Below are positions 32,331-44,117 of a DNA stretch of 64,000 bases, piece after piece. Each line of letters starts with the position of its first letter. The stretch's first letter is position 1. The DNA lies in assembly GCF_050947875.1 (NCBI RefSeq), contig NC_134569.1, positions 201,944,627 to 202,008,626 of the forward strand, in the 5' to 3' direction. Both the position numbers and the translations under genes were made by a program. The notes under the pieces were generated by a model, which made no database searches, was not told the DNA's origin, and was given only the letters and a program-made list of their open reading frames with translations. This stretch comes from Dermacentor variabilis (Eukaryota > Arthropoda > Arachnida > Ixodida > Ixodidae).

Positions 32331-32720
32331 GTATTCATTGTTCGTTATAATAAACTAGACTAGCGTAATGCACTCACAAGCTGCCATGAGCAAATTGGCT
32401 TAAATCCCTGCATTAACTCTTGCCAAAGTGCAACATACCTCATGCACTTTCCATGGCATCCTCTGCTGAAATGCACTTCCATGTGTGAAACTGGAACAGA
32501 GGGCTAAACTGACCAACACTACTGAGAGTCTCACCACGTTCGGGTGCTCAGATTTGAGGATCGGTCGGGCTGGCTTGAGAATGTCAGAAACGAGCAAAAG
32601 ATAATGGCGGAAATGAACCCAAAGGATAAAATTCACATTAAAAACAAAACTCTTCAAAATTGGGACAACGTCACCAACATAGGCCATGCCTGGACCGCAA
32701 GAATGGAAAGTTGAGCAGGT

Positions 32721-33239
32721 TTGTACGAGTACACGGTTGGCATGGCAGTGCACGAGAGAATAAAACAGACGGGAAGACAAGTGGACAGGCAATGGCTTCA
32801 AAATAACAGACTGAGTGTTGGCCGCAAACTAAACATCAATTTTAAGTCAGTGCCCATTTTGTTATCTCGTTCGTTTCCAGTCGATACGAAAAAAAAATAT
32901 CTTCGCTTGCTTTATGTGGGCCAATCCAGACAACAAGGAGTCAAGTCTGACTTCTTGCTTTACAACTATCGCAGTCCTGCTACAACACAGCTAAACATTT
33001 ACAGATTTGCTGCCGAGTCTAGTACATCCACTTTTGTTGTTCCTTTGGGTTGGACGCCCTTAAATCGTTATGACACGGAAAGGACAAACAAAAAAAATGG
33101 AGAAGAGTTGCAGTCTCGCTATGAAAGAACTGTACACGAAAGCGTTGCCCTTCATCACTTGAGAGGTTTAAAATTGGCACAAAGCGTCAGTGCAGGCATT
33201 AGTTCTGTGAAGGCGGATACACCATATTTTTCCCGCTGA
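32721..33239 (+). other. Open frame of 172 codons, unknown
   Basis: One of the longest uninterrupted frames in the spacer. It contains KKYLRLLYVGQSRQQGVKSD and ERTNKKNGEELQSRYERTV. There is no domain I recognise, and neighbouring exon candidates lie on the opposite strand, so it may be chance. Confidence 0.2.
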
Positions 33240-33547
33240 CGGGATGGTTAAAAGCGTGCACACAGCCCCTTAATTCATGAACTGTGACGAACTGGTGATA
33301 CAAAAGTCAAAGTTTCAAAAATTTATTGCATAACACTGTGAACACCACTGAAAGCAAAATTTTAACCTGAAGGTAGTAGTACAACGCTTTATGTGAATTC
33401 TAGTGAGGAGCTCATAAGTGCAGAGTAATTAAACAGACTGATTGTAAAAGCAGACATGCAACAAACTTTCTCGTGAAAGAATCAAATTTGCACAAGAAAA
33501 TTGACTTCAGCCATCATGAGAAAAGCAAAAGCATTTTTACGGTGCTG

Positions 33548-33690
33548 ACAGAACGCAGCACGTCCAACATGCCGGCAAACATAACCGGCGAGTCGACTCC
33601 GGTTAATTCGACCCTCGCGGAACCGCGAGATTTCTTCAAGTATCCAAAAATGTAGAATAAACGAACAACAGCTAACACAGGCGACGTCAT
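33548..33690 (-). CDS. First-exon candidate of spacer gene
   Basis: A minus-strand ATG at 33690 opens MTSPVLAVVRLFYIFGYLKK, then GSARVELTGVDSPVMFAGML and DVLRSVST, followed by GTAAAAATG as a possible donor near 33548. The CpG-rich context around the start, with an E-box CACGTG upstream near 34865, could be a promoter region. The protein is not identified. Joined with the other minus-strand candidates, it would make a gene of about 8 kb that fits wholly inside the spacer. The assembly of these exons is inference only. Confidence 0.35.
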
Positions 33691-36107
33691 GCTGAGCGAA
33701 CGAAGCAAACCGGTGAGTATATGGGCGTGACGACACGAAACGAGCAGCTTCACGGGCGGAAGAAACACCGGCTACTAAAAGAAATCAGCAGCACCGTCCG
33801 CTAAATTGACATTTTCAAGTTTGATAACGCCTGCACGCATGAGGCGGCGGCGGTTGGGGTCGAAATAACCGAAGCGGCATGCTTGTTCGTTCCAACTGAA
33901 GTTTTCCATCCATAGCCAATGTATGTTTTCTAGCCGGAACTTCCCAGTGCGAGCTAAAAGTCGAACGGAAGTCGACTGTAGCGCCTTTAGCAAAAATAGT
34001 CGTATAAAATAACCAACAAATGAGCCACGGTGGGCAAGAAAGGCGTATTTCCGCTTAGCTCTGCTTGCCACTACTGGGGAAAACTGGCGAAAACAACCTG
34101 CGTTGCACTAATCTGCACGGAGTGATTGATGCGAACATACTAAAACAGCTTGTGACGGGACATGGCTACACAGGAGACAGCGCTGCTTGACGAGCACGTC
34201 CGTGTAGACAAACGAACGCGACTGCAGAAAAAGTGTTCGCGTACAGCAGACTAAATAAAGTGCACTACGATCTTCGGCGCACTCACCGCGATAGGTTGTG
34301 CACAAAACCCTTGAGGTTCAAAAGACAAAATGAGCAAAAAAAGAAAAGGGTTAAAGTTTAAACAAGACTATTTCTCGCCCACTCGTCAACATCGGCGACA
34401 GCCTTCACTGGCTGGGCCCGTCAAATATCCTTCGAAACAAGCCACTGTAGCAACTCACCGAAGAACACCTGGGTGGCCTCCGCGAAGTGATGTCGCTAAA
34501 AGAATTTGAAAAGAACAAGTGCCAATGCCTTCCTGGCACAAGCCTCGTATAGCGCAACTAACGGAGCTTTTTTGTTGCGCAGCTGTTAATGGTTTTTCTA
34601 AACTATACGTGAATAAGGACAAGTGGAATAGAATTGTCGCACACTTACGGTTCCGTGTTCTCGTCGCTTGCACGCTCGCCCACCGCAGGTCATATGTAGT
34701 GACGCATCCACAGGAGTCAAGGCACAGCGCGACAATCCGAAGCTTGTCCACTGTAAGAACAACTGCAATGCCGTTACCGTCCGTTACACACAACCAGTGC
34801 TTCTTAAAGAGGAGGCACTGACACAACACGTCCTCCGATTTTGAAGCAGCGCCAACGATTGTGTCACGTGACCTATCGCGGGCGTCACCGTCATGCTCCA
34901 AATCAGTGCCGCTTCATCGGGCGAGGAGGAGAGGGCGCACGGCGAGCCTTTCCTCCTCTCTGGCTTGGGCGATCCGGCGCGGCGCTGCTTGAAAGTATTG
35001 CTGTCGCGTGCGGCTGAACGATTTCGAGATGTTTTAGATCGTACATGTACTTTGCGAAATTTACGCCATGTACGTTCATGTAAGGTCGTCAGGGAAGCGT
35101 TTCGGTGCATCGGTAACTACAGTAGGCGGAAGTATATCTTGGGGGCGCAAAAATGTGACTCGCTTTATCAGCCGCGGTGTGCGCACATTATCAGTCGCGG
35201 TGTGTGTATGCGTTGTGAACTATTTTGCTTATATCGGTTTTAATTCAACAAAGAAAACAGGTGTCTCTGTATTACCAGCATTAAATGATAAATCAGCTCA
35301 CTGTCTGATCGCTTGACGTAGGGAGTAAAACATAAGAGCGCATGCTCGTGCACGGCCAACCTAAGGCAACCACGAAACATCTAAGCGGCAGGCGCTATCA
35401 AATATTTGTGATGCACGGCGTCGTTTTGACGCATTTCAAGTCTAGTAAACTTGAAATTACTGTCTACGCTAGTCTTCCTGCATGAGGCCGATGGTGCTGC
35501 TCAACACAGCGATCACTGCGGTTGGTGAACCAGCACGATACGCAAGTAAGCTGTGCGCTTCGGCATTGCCTTTTTGGCCTGTATACATCCATAATATATG
35601 AGAGGGATCGCATAAAAAGAATGCGATGGCTATTTTTAGGACGAAATATCCGTAGTACGTTTGAGTGCGTCGTAGAGAACGGAACGAACACGACCGAAAA
35701 AAAAAAAAACTCGGTTATCATCCTCTTCCTTGAAAAAGCAAGAGAAAACGGGCTAACGCCGCAATACTACCTCGCATACTCACGCCGCACAACGTTTAAA
35801 GATATGTAACCGCTGATGCCGCATGCTTGGACCATGCGGTATATAGAACAAAGATATCTGTGATCCAGCACCTAGCCCTGCTTAGGACGCTCGCGCAGTT
35901 TGTAAACAGTCCCTTTGCTGGACAAACTTAATTCAGACTGTAAGGTATTCTGCTATTACTTGCCAAAGCTATTTTATTCAGGGGCGAAACCCTCATCCAT
36001 CGAACCAAGTAGTCACGCAATGTAACCTGCAGCGAACAGTTTGAACGTTTGTCAAAGTACAACAGCACAGCTCCTATCATAGCAGAACGGTACCCACGCT
36101 GTTACGA
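33691..36107. other. Spacer, no gene recognised
   Basis: CpG-richer around 34400-35100. Frames on both strands (for example 34455-34901 minus) show no motif. Contains TGTGTCACGTGACC at about 34860, an E-box. Confidence 0.35.
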
Positions 36108-36158
36108 TCGTCGCGTATGTTACGATCGTCGCGTATCGTCGCGTATCGTCGCGTATGT
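36108..36158. repeat. Tandem repeat, ATCGTCGCGT units
   Basis: Two 18-bp units (GTTACGATCGTCGCGTAT) are followed by further 10-bp CGTCGCGTAT units. The 10-bp unit is nested in the 18-bp one, suggesting stepwise slippage. Confidence 0.9.
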
Positions 36159-36815
36159 AGCTTTGAAATAGAGGATAGTACTGCAATAAGGTCACATTAG
36201 CGGATGGAACGTTCAGAAATACACAATTGATCTCCGAGGCTGATCGTAGGCTCAAATATGCGCGCGCACGTCGCACTGCGTGTTGCGTCTACCTCAACGC
36301 CAGCAGAAACTCCGGCCATGACGCCTTAAAAGGACCCTGAAACGATTTTGACGATTTTCTACAAACGTACTGAGTCGTTAGCGTAGGTCCTTCTGATCAT
36401 TAATTGACGCATCTAATTGCTCCGCGTAAAGCGTGTAATTTATTATAAGGTTTTAAAAATGCGCATCGCTGCCGATCGCAGCACACTGATCGGCGGAATT
36501 TTAAGCCGCCCCTACCAATACGACCGAAATCACCCATATGGCGTCAGTGGGGCAAGCTATCCGACTGGCTGACGAGGGCGCGTGATCGATAATTTTTCCA
36601 ACTTTATGGTGAACAAATGATGTTCGTAATAGTTGGAATGTTAGTTAACTTGTTTTTATAAAAAAGAAAGTAACATAAAGGGAATGCACAAGAACAATTT
36701 TTCAGTACGCTTAAGCACTTCCGGCGCACAGCAAGTGTCGTGTGCTTATGTTACAACGTGCTCCATCTTTGCGAGAGCTCCATCGTCAGGGTCGGTCTCC
36801 CTTTTTGCGGACGCT

Positions 36816-37001
36816 ATGATTCGACTTTGTTGCGCTGTGTACTGCAAATGTAGCGACTGGCAATATGTCAAGCTGCGACATCGTGTCCCTCTGCAAGCTA
36901 GTAGACGAGCGGAGTGGCTGCAGCACATCGGACTGCCGCTTTGCGATCGGCGCCAGGATTTGCGCGTTTGCGGCCGTTACTTTACACCGGAAGATTACTA
37001 A
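36816..37001 (+). pseudogene. Degenerate THAP zinc-finger domain
   Basis: The 61-codon frame begins MIRLCCAVYCKCSDW and continues RVPLQASRRAEWLQHIGLPL, then RVCGRYFTPEDY and a stop. This follows the THAP pattern: paired N-terminal Cys, a basic RR..W...I segment, then C..H and F(T/V)P-D. The second half of the C2CH zinc site reads CGRY, so the His ligand is replaced by Tyr. THAP domains bind DNA and sit at the N-terminus of P-element-type transposases and host regulators. After the stop, a basic stretch in another frame contains a perfect 12-bp stem hairpin. It is probably non-functional. Confidence 0.7.
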
Positions 37002-37045
37002 CGCAATAGCGTTTCGCGAGTACAGTATAAGGGTAAACGCAAGCG

Positions 37046-37080
37046 CAAGGGGACAGGGCCTGGCCGTGTCCCCTTGCGTG
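37046..37080. repeat. Hairpin with 12-bp stem
   Basis: CGCAAGGGGACA and TGTCCCCTTGCG are separated by about 11 bases (GGGCCTGGCCG), just downstream of the THAP remnant inside the TIR element. Confidence 0.8.
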
Positions 37081-37806
37081 TCGTATCGCGGGATGAACAG
37101 AAGTGCAAATGTGAATGGTCTGCACGGTGCAGCCACCTCGTGCCATAGAGCTCAACCACACACAGTAGCAGTAACAAAATGTGTTCTTTGCTGCTGGTGT
37201 AAATTTTTCGCAGGAGTGTAATCGTTAACACGTTGTTTTTGTAAATGTTTAAAATGTTTTAAACTTGGTTAGAGCATTATTAGTTTTTGTTTGGCTGGTT
37301 AAGCTTCGTGCCAACGGGTGGCTGGACCGTGGAGAGCGATGAGGCAGCTCACGTACGTCTACGCTAAAGTTCCTTCATCGGCTTGAGTTTATGCCTCTAC
37401 CGTTCCGTCGAAACGTTCAGCTAGTGTGTGATTACCAGAATACCAGACACGTTCGGCGCTACGACAGAATGCTCGCAAAGCACGCTGCTTCGATAGCTCT
37501 CGCTGGGGTCGACGGCAAGCGGCTAGCGGAGAGGTTTCGCGCGGGCAGGGGTGGGCTCAAAAACAACCGGAAGTGGACAATGTGACGTCGCATCGAGACG
37601 TAGAACCAGTGAAGGCGGAGCTTAACCCCGTCCGCTCGGCGAACGAGTTGAGGAGGAAAAGCATGGCTAGACAGGAGGACAAGTTGTAATCGCTTGTAGC
37701 TCCATTAATACGTAACGCTTCACTTGAATTGTGCTGCGAATGTTTTACTTAAGCTGTGCCCTACGCGTCTCCAAAATTTTTCCGAAGCGTTTCAGGGGCC
37801 CTTTAA

Positions 37807-38924
37807 ACCACTTCTGCACGTCTCACAGAACCGTTTAACACGTATAAGACGCACGTCATACTAAACAGACCGCACGACCGCGAGAACAAACGCCAGAACC
37901 CACCGCCGAGCGTATACCTGCCATGCAAAACACCGAGTGCCCCCAAGCCAGTATGGCGCTGCTCATAGGCGGCGCCTCTATTATAGGCACTGGCCAAATT
38001 AATGTAGGAAACTCCGTGCCATGCGCTACTTTCGTTACGGGTGTTGTTTGGCGCTGCTAGTTGATTGTAACGTGTTCTACTTTGACGCGCTTTTTAAAAA
38101 TTATCAATTATACCACTATGTTGAGCAGTGCATTAAAATTTTTCTGCATTTTGTATTACGTTATATTTTCTTGTCGTCCCATTGCATCACCTTTGCATCA
38201 CATAGGTAGGTGATTCCACGAGAGATCAACACGGGTAAAAAAATTCATTGTTTAGATTTTATTGAATATTTTATATTTTATGCGCAAATCACTCGGTAGC
38301 AATAAAGTGAACGTGATTCCTTTTTTAAATGAATATTTTAGGAGGAAAAAAATGACCAGATTCTTCAGTGTGGAGGTGCCTATTTTATGCCCAAGGCATT
38401 TTCACAAATTCACAACGATGTGAAATACAATATGTTACAGCTACAAGGAATACATTCTTGTGTGTAAAACGTAGACGTAAACAAGAGTCAGCTAGCACTG
38501 TTCGAGCCTTCCGTGGCAAACGGAAGTGTTTTAGAAAAATTCCTTAAGTTGGTACAATCTTCAAAAGTTGCTATATTTACGATTTTTTATCAACTAAACG
38601 AATCCATGTAGCCTCTTGAAATTCGCTGGACTGTGAGACGTTAACTTACTCAATTATTGGGCTGAATATTCTTGCTGTATCACAAATTACCATTTCTAGA
38701 ATTCGCCTCAAATTTGAGGTTTTGAGAAAAATTAAGGCTATATAAAAATCAAAATAAAAAAAACCATAGTAAATTTTTCTAAAATCTCGTAAACAACTGT
38801 TCACAGGCACATGGAAAAGAATATTAAAAACATGTTGCATTATTTTGTTTGTAATCACAATACAGCTGGTAGAAATGAGAGCTTTGCCGGAATGCAGCAA
38901 GGTGCTAATGAATTCAAGTTAGAA
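37807..38924. other. Spacer, AT-rich, no gene recognised
   Basis: Nothing recognised. The right inner edge of the inverted repeat begins at its end. Confidence 0.45.
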
Positions 38925-39064
38925 CATATTCAAAATTAGTACGGAGCATATGTTTATGAAGTATCGCGAAACAATAGGCAAAAACAGTGAATTATCGCTG
39001 AAGCGGATGAAAATGAATTTCGGTGAATACAAATGGTGGGGGGAAAAGTAATAAAGAATACATG

Positions 39065-39578
39065 TCAGTCCTCCGGCTCAGTGTACAGTAGCTCCTGGAA
39101 CTTGCTTGCGTTGGGCGACATCAGGCAGAACAACGCAAGCTTTGCCTTCAGCCACCTATGCCTTGGTGGGCGTACAGGCAATTCTGAATGAATGTGAAAC
39201 AAGTTTCCAGGGTCATTCACACATAGTACGAACACGGCGCAGCTTAGCCGCGCTCCGCGGATTGTCAGCGCGCACAACCGCACTTCTAAGCTAAGCGGTG
39301 CAGGTACACATACAGGGACTTGGAGGCTGGGCTTCCCGTCGTCTGCTAGAGTGCGGAAGAGCGCCTTGCTGGTGCTTTGGCAGAAGACACACGACATGAA
39401 GCCCCACCTCTGAGCCCCAGCCCACCCGCGCTGCTTCGCTTCGATGCGCGGCCACGTTACGTCGCATGAAGACTGCGCTCAGGCGAATCCGATGAACCAT
39501 GCTTGCTTGGCATCGCTCGACTTTAAACAGAAGGCAAAAAGTTGCCAAGATTGGCATTGACCCAATGTAACGACGCAT
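39065..39578 (-). pseudogene. Gene-like block shared by both arms (right), intron-free ending
   Basis: Right-arm partner of 24605-25218. The first frame (39578-39291) starts MRRYIGSMPILATFCLLFKV. A one-base shift leads into 39397-39065, with ALFRTLADDGKPSLQVPVCV, then HRWLKAKLALFCLMSPNAS and KFQELLYTEPED before the stop. The block LPVRPPRHRWLKAKLALFCL to NAS (about 39105-39185) is absent on the left, where intron-like sequence with an acceptor stands instead. The protein family is not recognised. The clean coding character of the last 40 residues suggests a real host gene origin. Confidence 0.4.
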
Positions 39579-40649
39579 CGTATTGCTGAAAACGCCTTTA
39601 TTTACAATCTAATGAGAAAAGGTTAACGGCCGTGACTGTGCAATCTGGAGGATCAGTCAGAATTCAGGAGTCTCCTATGCAAATTGGGAAAACTGGCCTT
39701 TGTTGCGTTTTTTCCCCAATCATCGACAAATCTTAGGCCAAAGCCAGCGAGCAACGTGTCAACTTGTCATGACCCTCCAGGTTTCAGATTCTTAGCAATG
39801 TTCGTGGTCTGCCTCTTGTCAAATGATTGGCGCCTGCTCTTTGCGAAATAAAAATAATGCAGCGAAACACAGGTCCACTATTAGGCTGAGAACATCACTA
39901 ACCCATTAGTTTTAGAGGAACATAAAAAGAAACTATACGAATAAACAAATTTTTCACAAAGATTTCCAGACCTTGACATGCTAAAGCTAAGCAGTAGTCG
40001 GCGCTGGCACACTAATTTGGTGTCTCCTATAATGGATCATTCTGTATATCTTCGCTTCTATGTACCTAAGTTACTCACAGCCCGCTACATTCTTGTTATG
40101 CAATGCTAAGAGACTAAGGAGCAAGTGCCTTTCTACACTATCAAACTGCTAGGATTTCACTATGTGTTCAGTAATTGTTATAATACTCATGAATTGTATT
40201 AGCCCCACCCACTGGGTAATACCCTCCGAGTGCCTTTAGGGCTCCTTTTGGGGGAATAAAATATGCATATTGATTTAGACATTGCAGGGACAGTTGACTC
40301 TTCAATATCGCCGATCCACAGCTTGACCTCACGGCTAATGTCGACATCCTCAGACAGCGACCGCCTCGACGACACAGACATCAAGTCCCGGTACTGGAGC
40401 TTTCATGAGGTTCCAGCAGACTCTCTGTGAATACTCGAATTTCTGCTACACCTCTTTTTTTTTTGGGTAGGGGGGACAGTTCACTGAGCACAGCAGCAGT
40501 GTGAGATTCTCGTAGGAATACTGAAGACCGTATTGTGATCTTTATTTTTAGGACATTGTGTGGTGGGTCTATTCGTTTTGTGAACTAATTGAGTTAGTTC
40601 TCCATTTCACCACTCGTTTCACCAGTGCAAATGTACCATCCTCTGCATG
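39579..40649. other. Right arm, no gene recognised
   Basis: Partner of about 24604-23600. Frames are not maintained between arms except the short one at 40199-40384. Confidence 0.4.
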
Positions 40650-40886
40650 TCACTGTTTGTTCTGATAAGTGGAGGTGATGTTCAGGCCCAGTTCCTGAGC
40701 TTTGTGTGGCGGCAAAACGGTAGGCCATTTCTGCAGTGCCGTGGCAGCAGACGACGCTACAGGATACGTGACTGAGCTGCCATTGTCGCTGCTGATTAAT
40801 CGGCAGCGACAATGTCCATGTTCGCAAGAAAAGCCAGTATTCCTATGTGGCCCTCGAATATGTCTCGAGACAAGCAGGACAGGCAC
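40650..40886 (-). pseudogene. Exon-like frame, right-arm partner of 23286-23600
   Basis: Encodes the same peptide as the left copy up to TYQNKQ (with T to P and F to I changes), then stops. The left copy stays open for 25 more codons, so the right copy is truncated. Confidence 0.3.
40781..40814. repeat. 34-bp near-perfect palindrome, right arm
   Basis: Same palindrome as 23358-23391, unchanged in arm orientation. Confidence 0.85.
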
Positions 40887-40920
40887 TTGAACTTGAATTC
40901 AATGTAGTTTATAGGACTAA

Positions 40921-41154
40921 TTACTGTCTCGTCAGCTTCCGCACCAGTATTGCCACTAGATCGTCGTACTGCTCATTTTTGTTGTCAGAGTTCTGCCAAA
41001 GGGCCCCTGTCCGTTTTTCTTGAGGCACGGCAGCTGCAAACCTGACCAAAATGAGAGAATAGCCGTGCACCCTGGACAATGCCAGCAACAAAAGGTGCAA
41101 CATGAAGATACAGAAGCAAAAGGCAACTTGTCTCATTGAAAATTCCTTTCCCAA
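40921..41154 (-). CDS. Exon-like frame, right-arm partner of 23018-23251
   Basis: The residues from LILVRFAAAVPQEKRTGALW to RKLTRQ are unchanged relative to the left arm, whereas the hydrophobic N-terminal part has several replacements. Uneven change along the frame is what constraint on the second half would produce, but the sample is too short to decide. The family is unknown. Confidence 0.35.
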   Translation of the reverse strand: MGKEFSMRQVAFCFCIFMLHLLLLALSRVHGYSLILVRFAAAVPQEKRTGALWQNSDNKNEQYDDLVAILVRKLTRQ

Positions 41155-41845
41155 TTTTCAATGGTGCTAAAGGTACTTGTCAGTTCAGCTTGTATTGAAG
41201 GCAAAAGTCAGAATCTGCTAGACAGAATTAACAGCCTTGTCAACATCATCCTCATTGCAGTCACCTGAGTCGACGCCCAAAACGTTTCTCGGTCCATTTT
41301 CTCCAGGAGCCTGTCTGCACGTTGCTTGTGCACATTGTCGATAATCTTGCCCTAAAATGAAGGCAGTGGACGAAATGTTTGGTATGCGTGCATTACATTA
41401 GCTTGCAAAGTTAAGCACTGCTCCGCACTGCATGCCACTTTGCGTGGAACGTTCCAAGAAGTACCGTCATAACGTTTGTGACTACACAAGACTTCCGGCA
41501 CAGAGAGTTCACTTAGTGCGTGTGTGTATTGTAACTTGGTTTATCTCTCTCATGATTCTTATATTGTAACTTAATTTTTGTAGGCAATGCTGGAAATGAA
41601 TGAAATCGGCCACTAGCTTACGTGGTGGCCCACCGCATTTCAGGTCACCAGGCTGAATATCTTGCCCGTTTTCGTTACAACTTGAGAAAACGCCACACCT
41701 GCAAGAAGAGTGCAGAATTTTCTAGTGTGCCTAGCGTGCCTCCGCAACAGGAGCATAATGTTATTCAGGGTTTTGCAAAAGTTCTGCTTGCAAAGTAGGC
41801 GTATCTTAGAATAATGTACGGCACAATATTTGTCTGCTTTGGCTC
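41155..41845. other. Right arm, no gene recognised
   Basis: Partner of about 23017-22328 with typical divergence. Confidence 0.4.
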
Positions 41846-42401
41846 TACAGTGAAATCTCAATAATGTAAGTCTGCATAATACGTGTTCCAGGATAATACG
41901 TTTGTTTTTCACTTCAACGCGAACTTCCCACAGGGGCAATGCATTTTCATACGGTTATTGCGATCGCGTTTTTGCCTCAAATTGGATACTACCATTGCAA
42001 AAGTGGGCTTGTACTAGTATTTATAAAACTCGTAGCTTGATATTCCAGTGTACTAGCTTAAATAATGTTCTGACGACCCATGAACTTGTTAAGACCTAGA
42101 CTCTCTGGAGGATAAACGCATGCAGCGTGTTGCTGGTGATAAAATGCTAATGCTGCAGTGTGGCTACACCGACTGGCACTGCACCGCTGTTCAGCTGAGT
42201 AAAAAAAAACAGCGGCTTTACTTTAAGTTCCAGACTTTTTTTTACATATGTTGAAAAGAAAGTTTAGCGCACACTGAGGAGGTATTTAAACGTTGTTCAA
42301 TAAACTGCGTTGGCTGTGATTCTTGTGGCGTCGAGTGTTGCTGCTCTGCATGGCGTGTTATGCACAGCAGTATCGCTTAACGCCATACAACCCTTTGATA
42401 T

Positions 42402-42820
42402 TGACACGTGTACTTATATTCATGGGGCGACCACGTTTCGCCGCCTAACAAATGTAATCGCACAGCCCGGGACGCGCCAGCATGTATCCGAAGTTTCTGG
42501 AAAGTTATCGATGCTTCTATCCGCTGTCTGTTGTTGCCGAACCTCTTGTTATCTGATTTCATCGCGTGACGCGAATGGTGTAGAACTTTGTTGAAGGCAC
42601 GCGGGTCCCAACGATTAGTCTGGAACATTCGATGGATGCTGTATAAAAGCCGACGCGCTGGACCCGCTGATCAGATTTATGACGATCGCCGACTGTGTTC
42701 GCCGCTATTGTTGTGCTTTAAGTGCAGCCTATCTTTGTTGGGTACAGGTTCGCCCAATAAAGCTAGTTTTCTCTTTAACATTATTACTACTGTTTTCTTT
42801 AACGTCACTACCATGTGAAA
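42402..42820 (+). mobile_element. Solo LTR (right arm only)
   Basis: A 0.42 kb insertion that the left arm lacks (empty site at about 21770-21785). It contains a TATA box (TATAAAAG at 42642) about 115 bp before an AATAAA signal (42756-42761), the layout of an LTR with U3, R and U5. The flanks read GATAT/AGTAT next to TTGAG, consistent with a decayed 5-bp target duplication. Exact ends are uncertain by a few bases. By overall feel it is a Ty3/gypsy-type LTR, but no coding sequence remains. Confidence 0.7.
42642..42649 (+). promoter_or_regulatory. TATA box of the solo LTR
   Basis: TATAAAAG within the LTR insertion, upstream of the AATAAA polyadenylation signal at 42756. Confidence 0.6.
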
Positions 42821-42949
42821 GTATTGAGTTTGTCACCGAGTATGCCTATTTTGATTTGTTGGAGCTTGCTTTGAATGATACAATTTTCACATAAATTTGA
42901 TTTCCCTGATCCCTTGAATGTAGTATCAACGAGAGTCTACTTTATTATA

Positions 42950-44117
42950 GCGGGTGCACTTTACAGCACTGCGATATGGTTTTCTTGTTGTTGTTACCGA
43001 GTTAGAGCGGTAAAATTGATACTTGAATTTCCTGAAAGTTTGCAAATTTCAGGAACTTCTCTAAAGAAAAAAAAATTGGGGGTATGAATAAAAGATGCTT
43101 TCTACAGTTCCAAGATCCCAAGTTGGGCATTTTCTTTTTCCGTTGATTCCTGCCAGCTCACTGAGACACCATAATATGTTCACTTCCCCCCGGTGTTATA
43201 CCCGTTTTGGTAGTTATAGCAGAAAATATTCTGTTCCGAACGTTTTTAATTCTTTACGCACTGTACTGAACTCTCGCATAAAAACAAACACTCAAACTGT
43301 ACCTCAAAACCAATTATTCTTCTGTTTTGTTGTCATTAGTCCGTCCTATAGTTTTGATTACTTTCGGTTGGTCTAGGTTGACGTTTATCCTTATTTGTTT
43401 CACTTCTTTAGCTTTTCTTTTGTAGCTTACGTTTGCTCGTAGCTCACGTTTTGTTAGTGGTACATTGCTTTTGTCTTGTTGCCTCCTTTCTCGTTGTAGT
43501 TTGTTTTTTTGTAAATTGCTTCATTTTACCGCTTCCTAACCTTGTTTTGTTTTTCTTAGTACTTGTCGCTGACTGCCGGGTACAGCCCAACAAGCCTCCA
43601 TGGCTTCGGCTGACCGGTTTTTTGAATGCGCCATGTTTTAATGAAATAGAGGATATTATTATTACTATTACTGCAACCAACCTCATCGGAATAAATGGAG
43701 TAGTTGTCAAACAAAAGGATTTCTTAATTGCCATGTATTTAGATAGCAGTTCCCAAGCTAAAGCTTTATTATAAAGAATCACCAAAGCGCCTTCAAAGCT
43801 GCTTTATTCGGCAAACTGGAGCATTGCGCTAGTTATTCGTGCATAATCAGTTTTTCCCAGGACATTAGAACAAGACAACGGAATCTCGAATTGGCACTGT
43901 GTGTGTCCCTTCTTTTTTCCTCGTTTCATGTATTGGGAATACATTCATTACTCCAGCGGAAACCTTTTTTGTTGATGGTATTTTTTCGTATTTGACGCTG
44001 TTTCTGGAAATTCCGCCTTTTTTGTCAAGTGGTTTGTCTCCTGTCAACATGTGCTAGAACTGTAGTGAAACTTGGTCGTCTTCACACGCTGTTTCTTTTG
44101 GCAGGAAAGAGTAGCAG
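42950..44117. other. Right arm, no gene recognised
   Basis: Partner of about 21660-20506. The open frame 43433-43774 is matched only loosely by 20980-21285, with many changes and indels, so it is not under evident constraint. Confidence 0.4.

Larger units (their letters stand above)
36326..37806 (+). mobile_element. TTAA-bounded TIR element with THAP remnant
   Basis: The ends are TTAAAAGGACCCTGAAACG at 36326 and, inward from 37806, TTTAAAGGGCCCCTGAAACG, an inverted pair of about 19 bp with three differences. TTAA lies at both tips. The length is 1.48 kb. The interior holds a THAP-type zinc finger frame (36816-37001), which suggests P-element ancestry, whereas TTAA tips are typical of piggyBac. 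The superfamily is therefore undecided. No transposase catalytic core is visible. Confidence 0.65.
41846..42949. mobile_element. pogo/Tigger-like short element, right arm, interrupted
   Basis: The ends are TACAGTGAAATCTCAATAAT at 41846 and, read inward from about 42949, TATAATAAAGTAGACTCTCG. These match the termini of the left copy. It is longer because the solo LTR at 42402-42820 is inserted in it. Confidence 0.55.

Noticed and set aside
43433..43774. 113-codon frame in the right arm with membrane-like residues
   Set aside because: The left arm counterpart has many indels and a different reading, and the composition reflects T-rich DNA.
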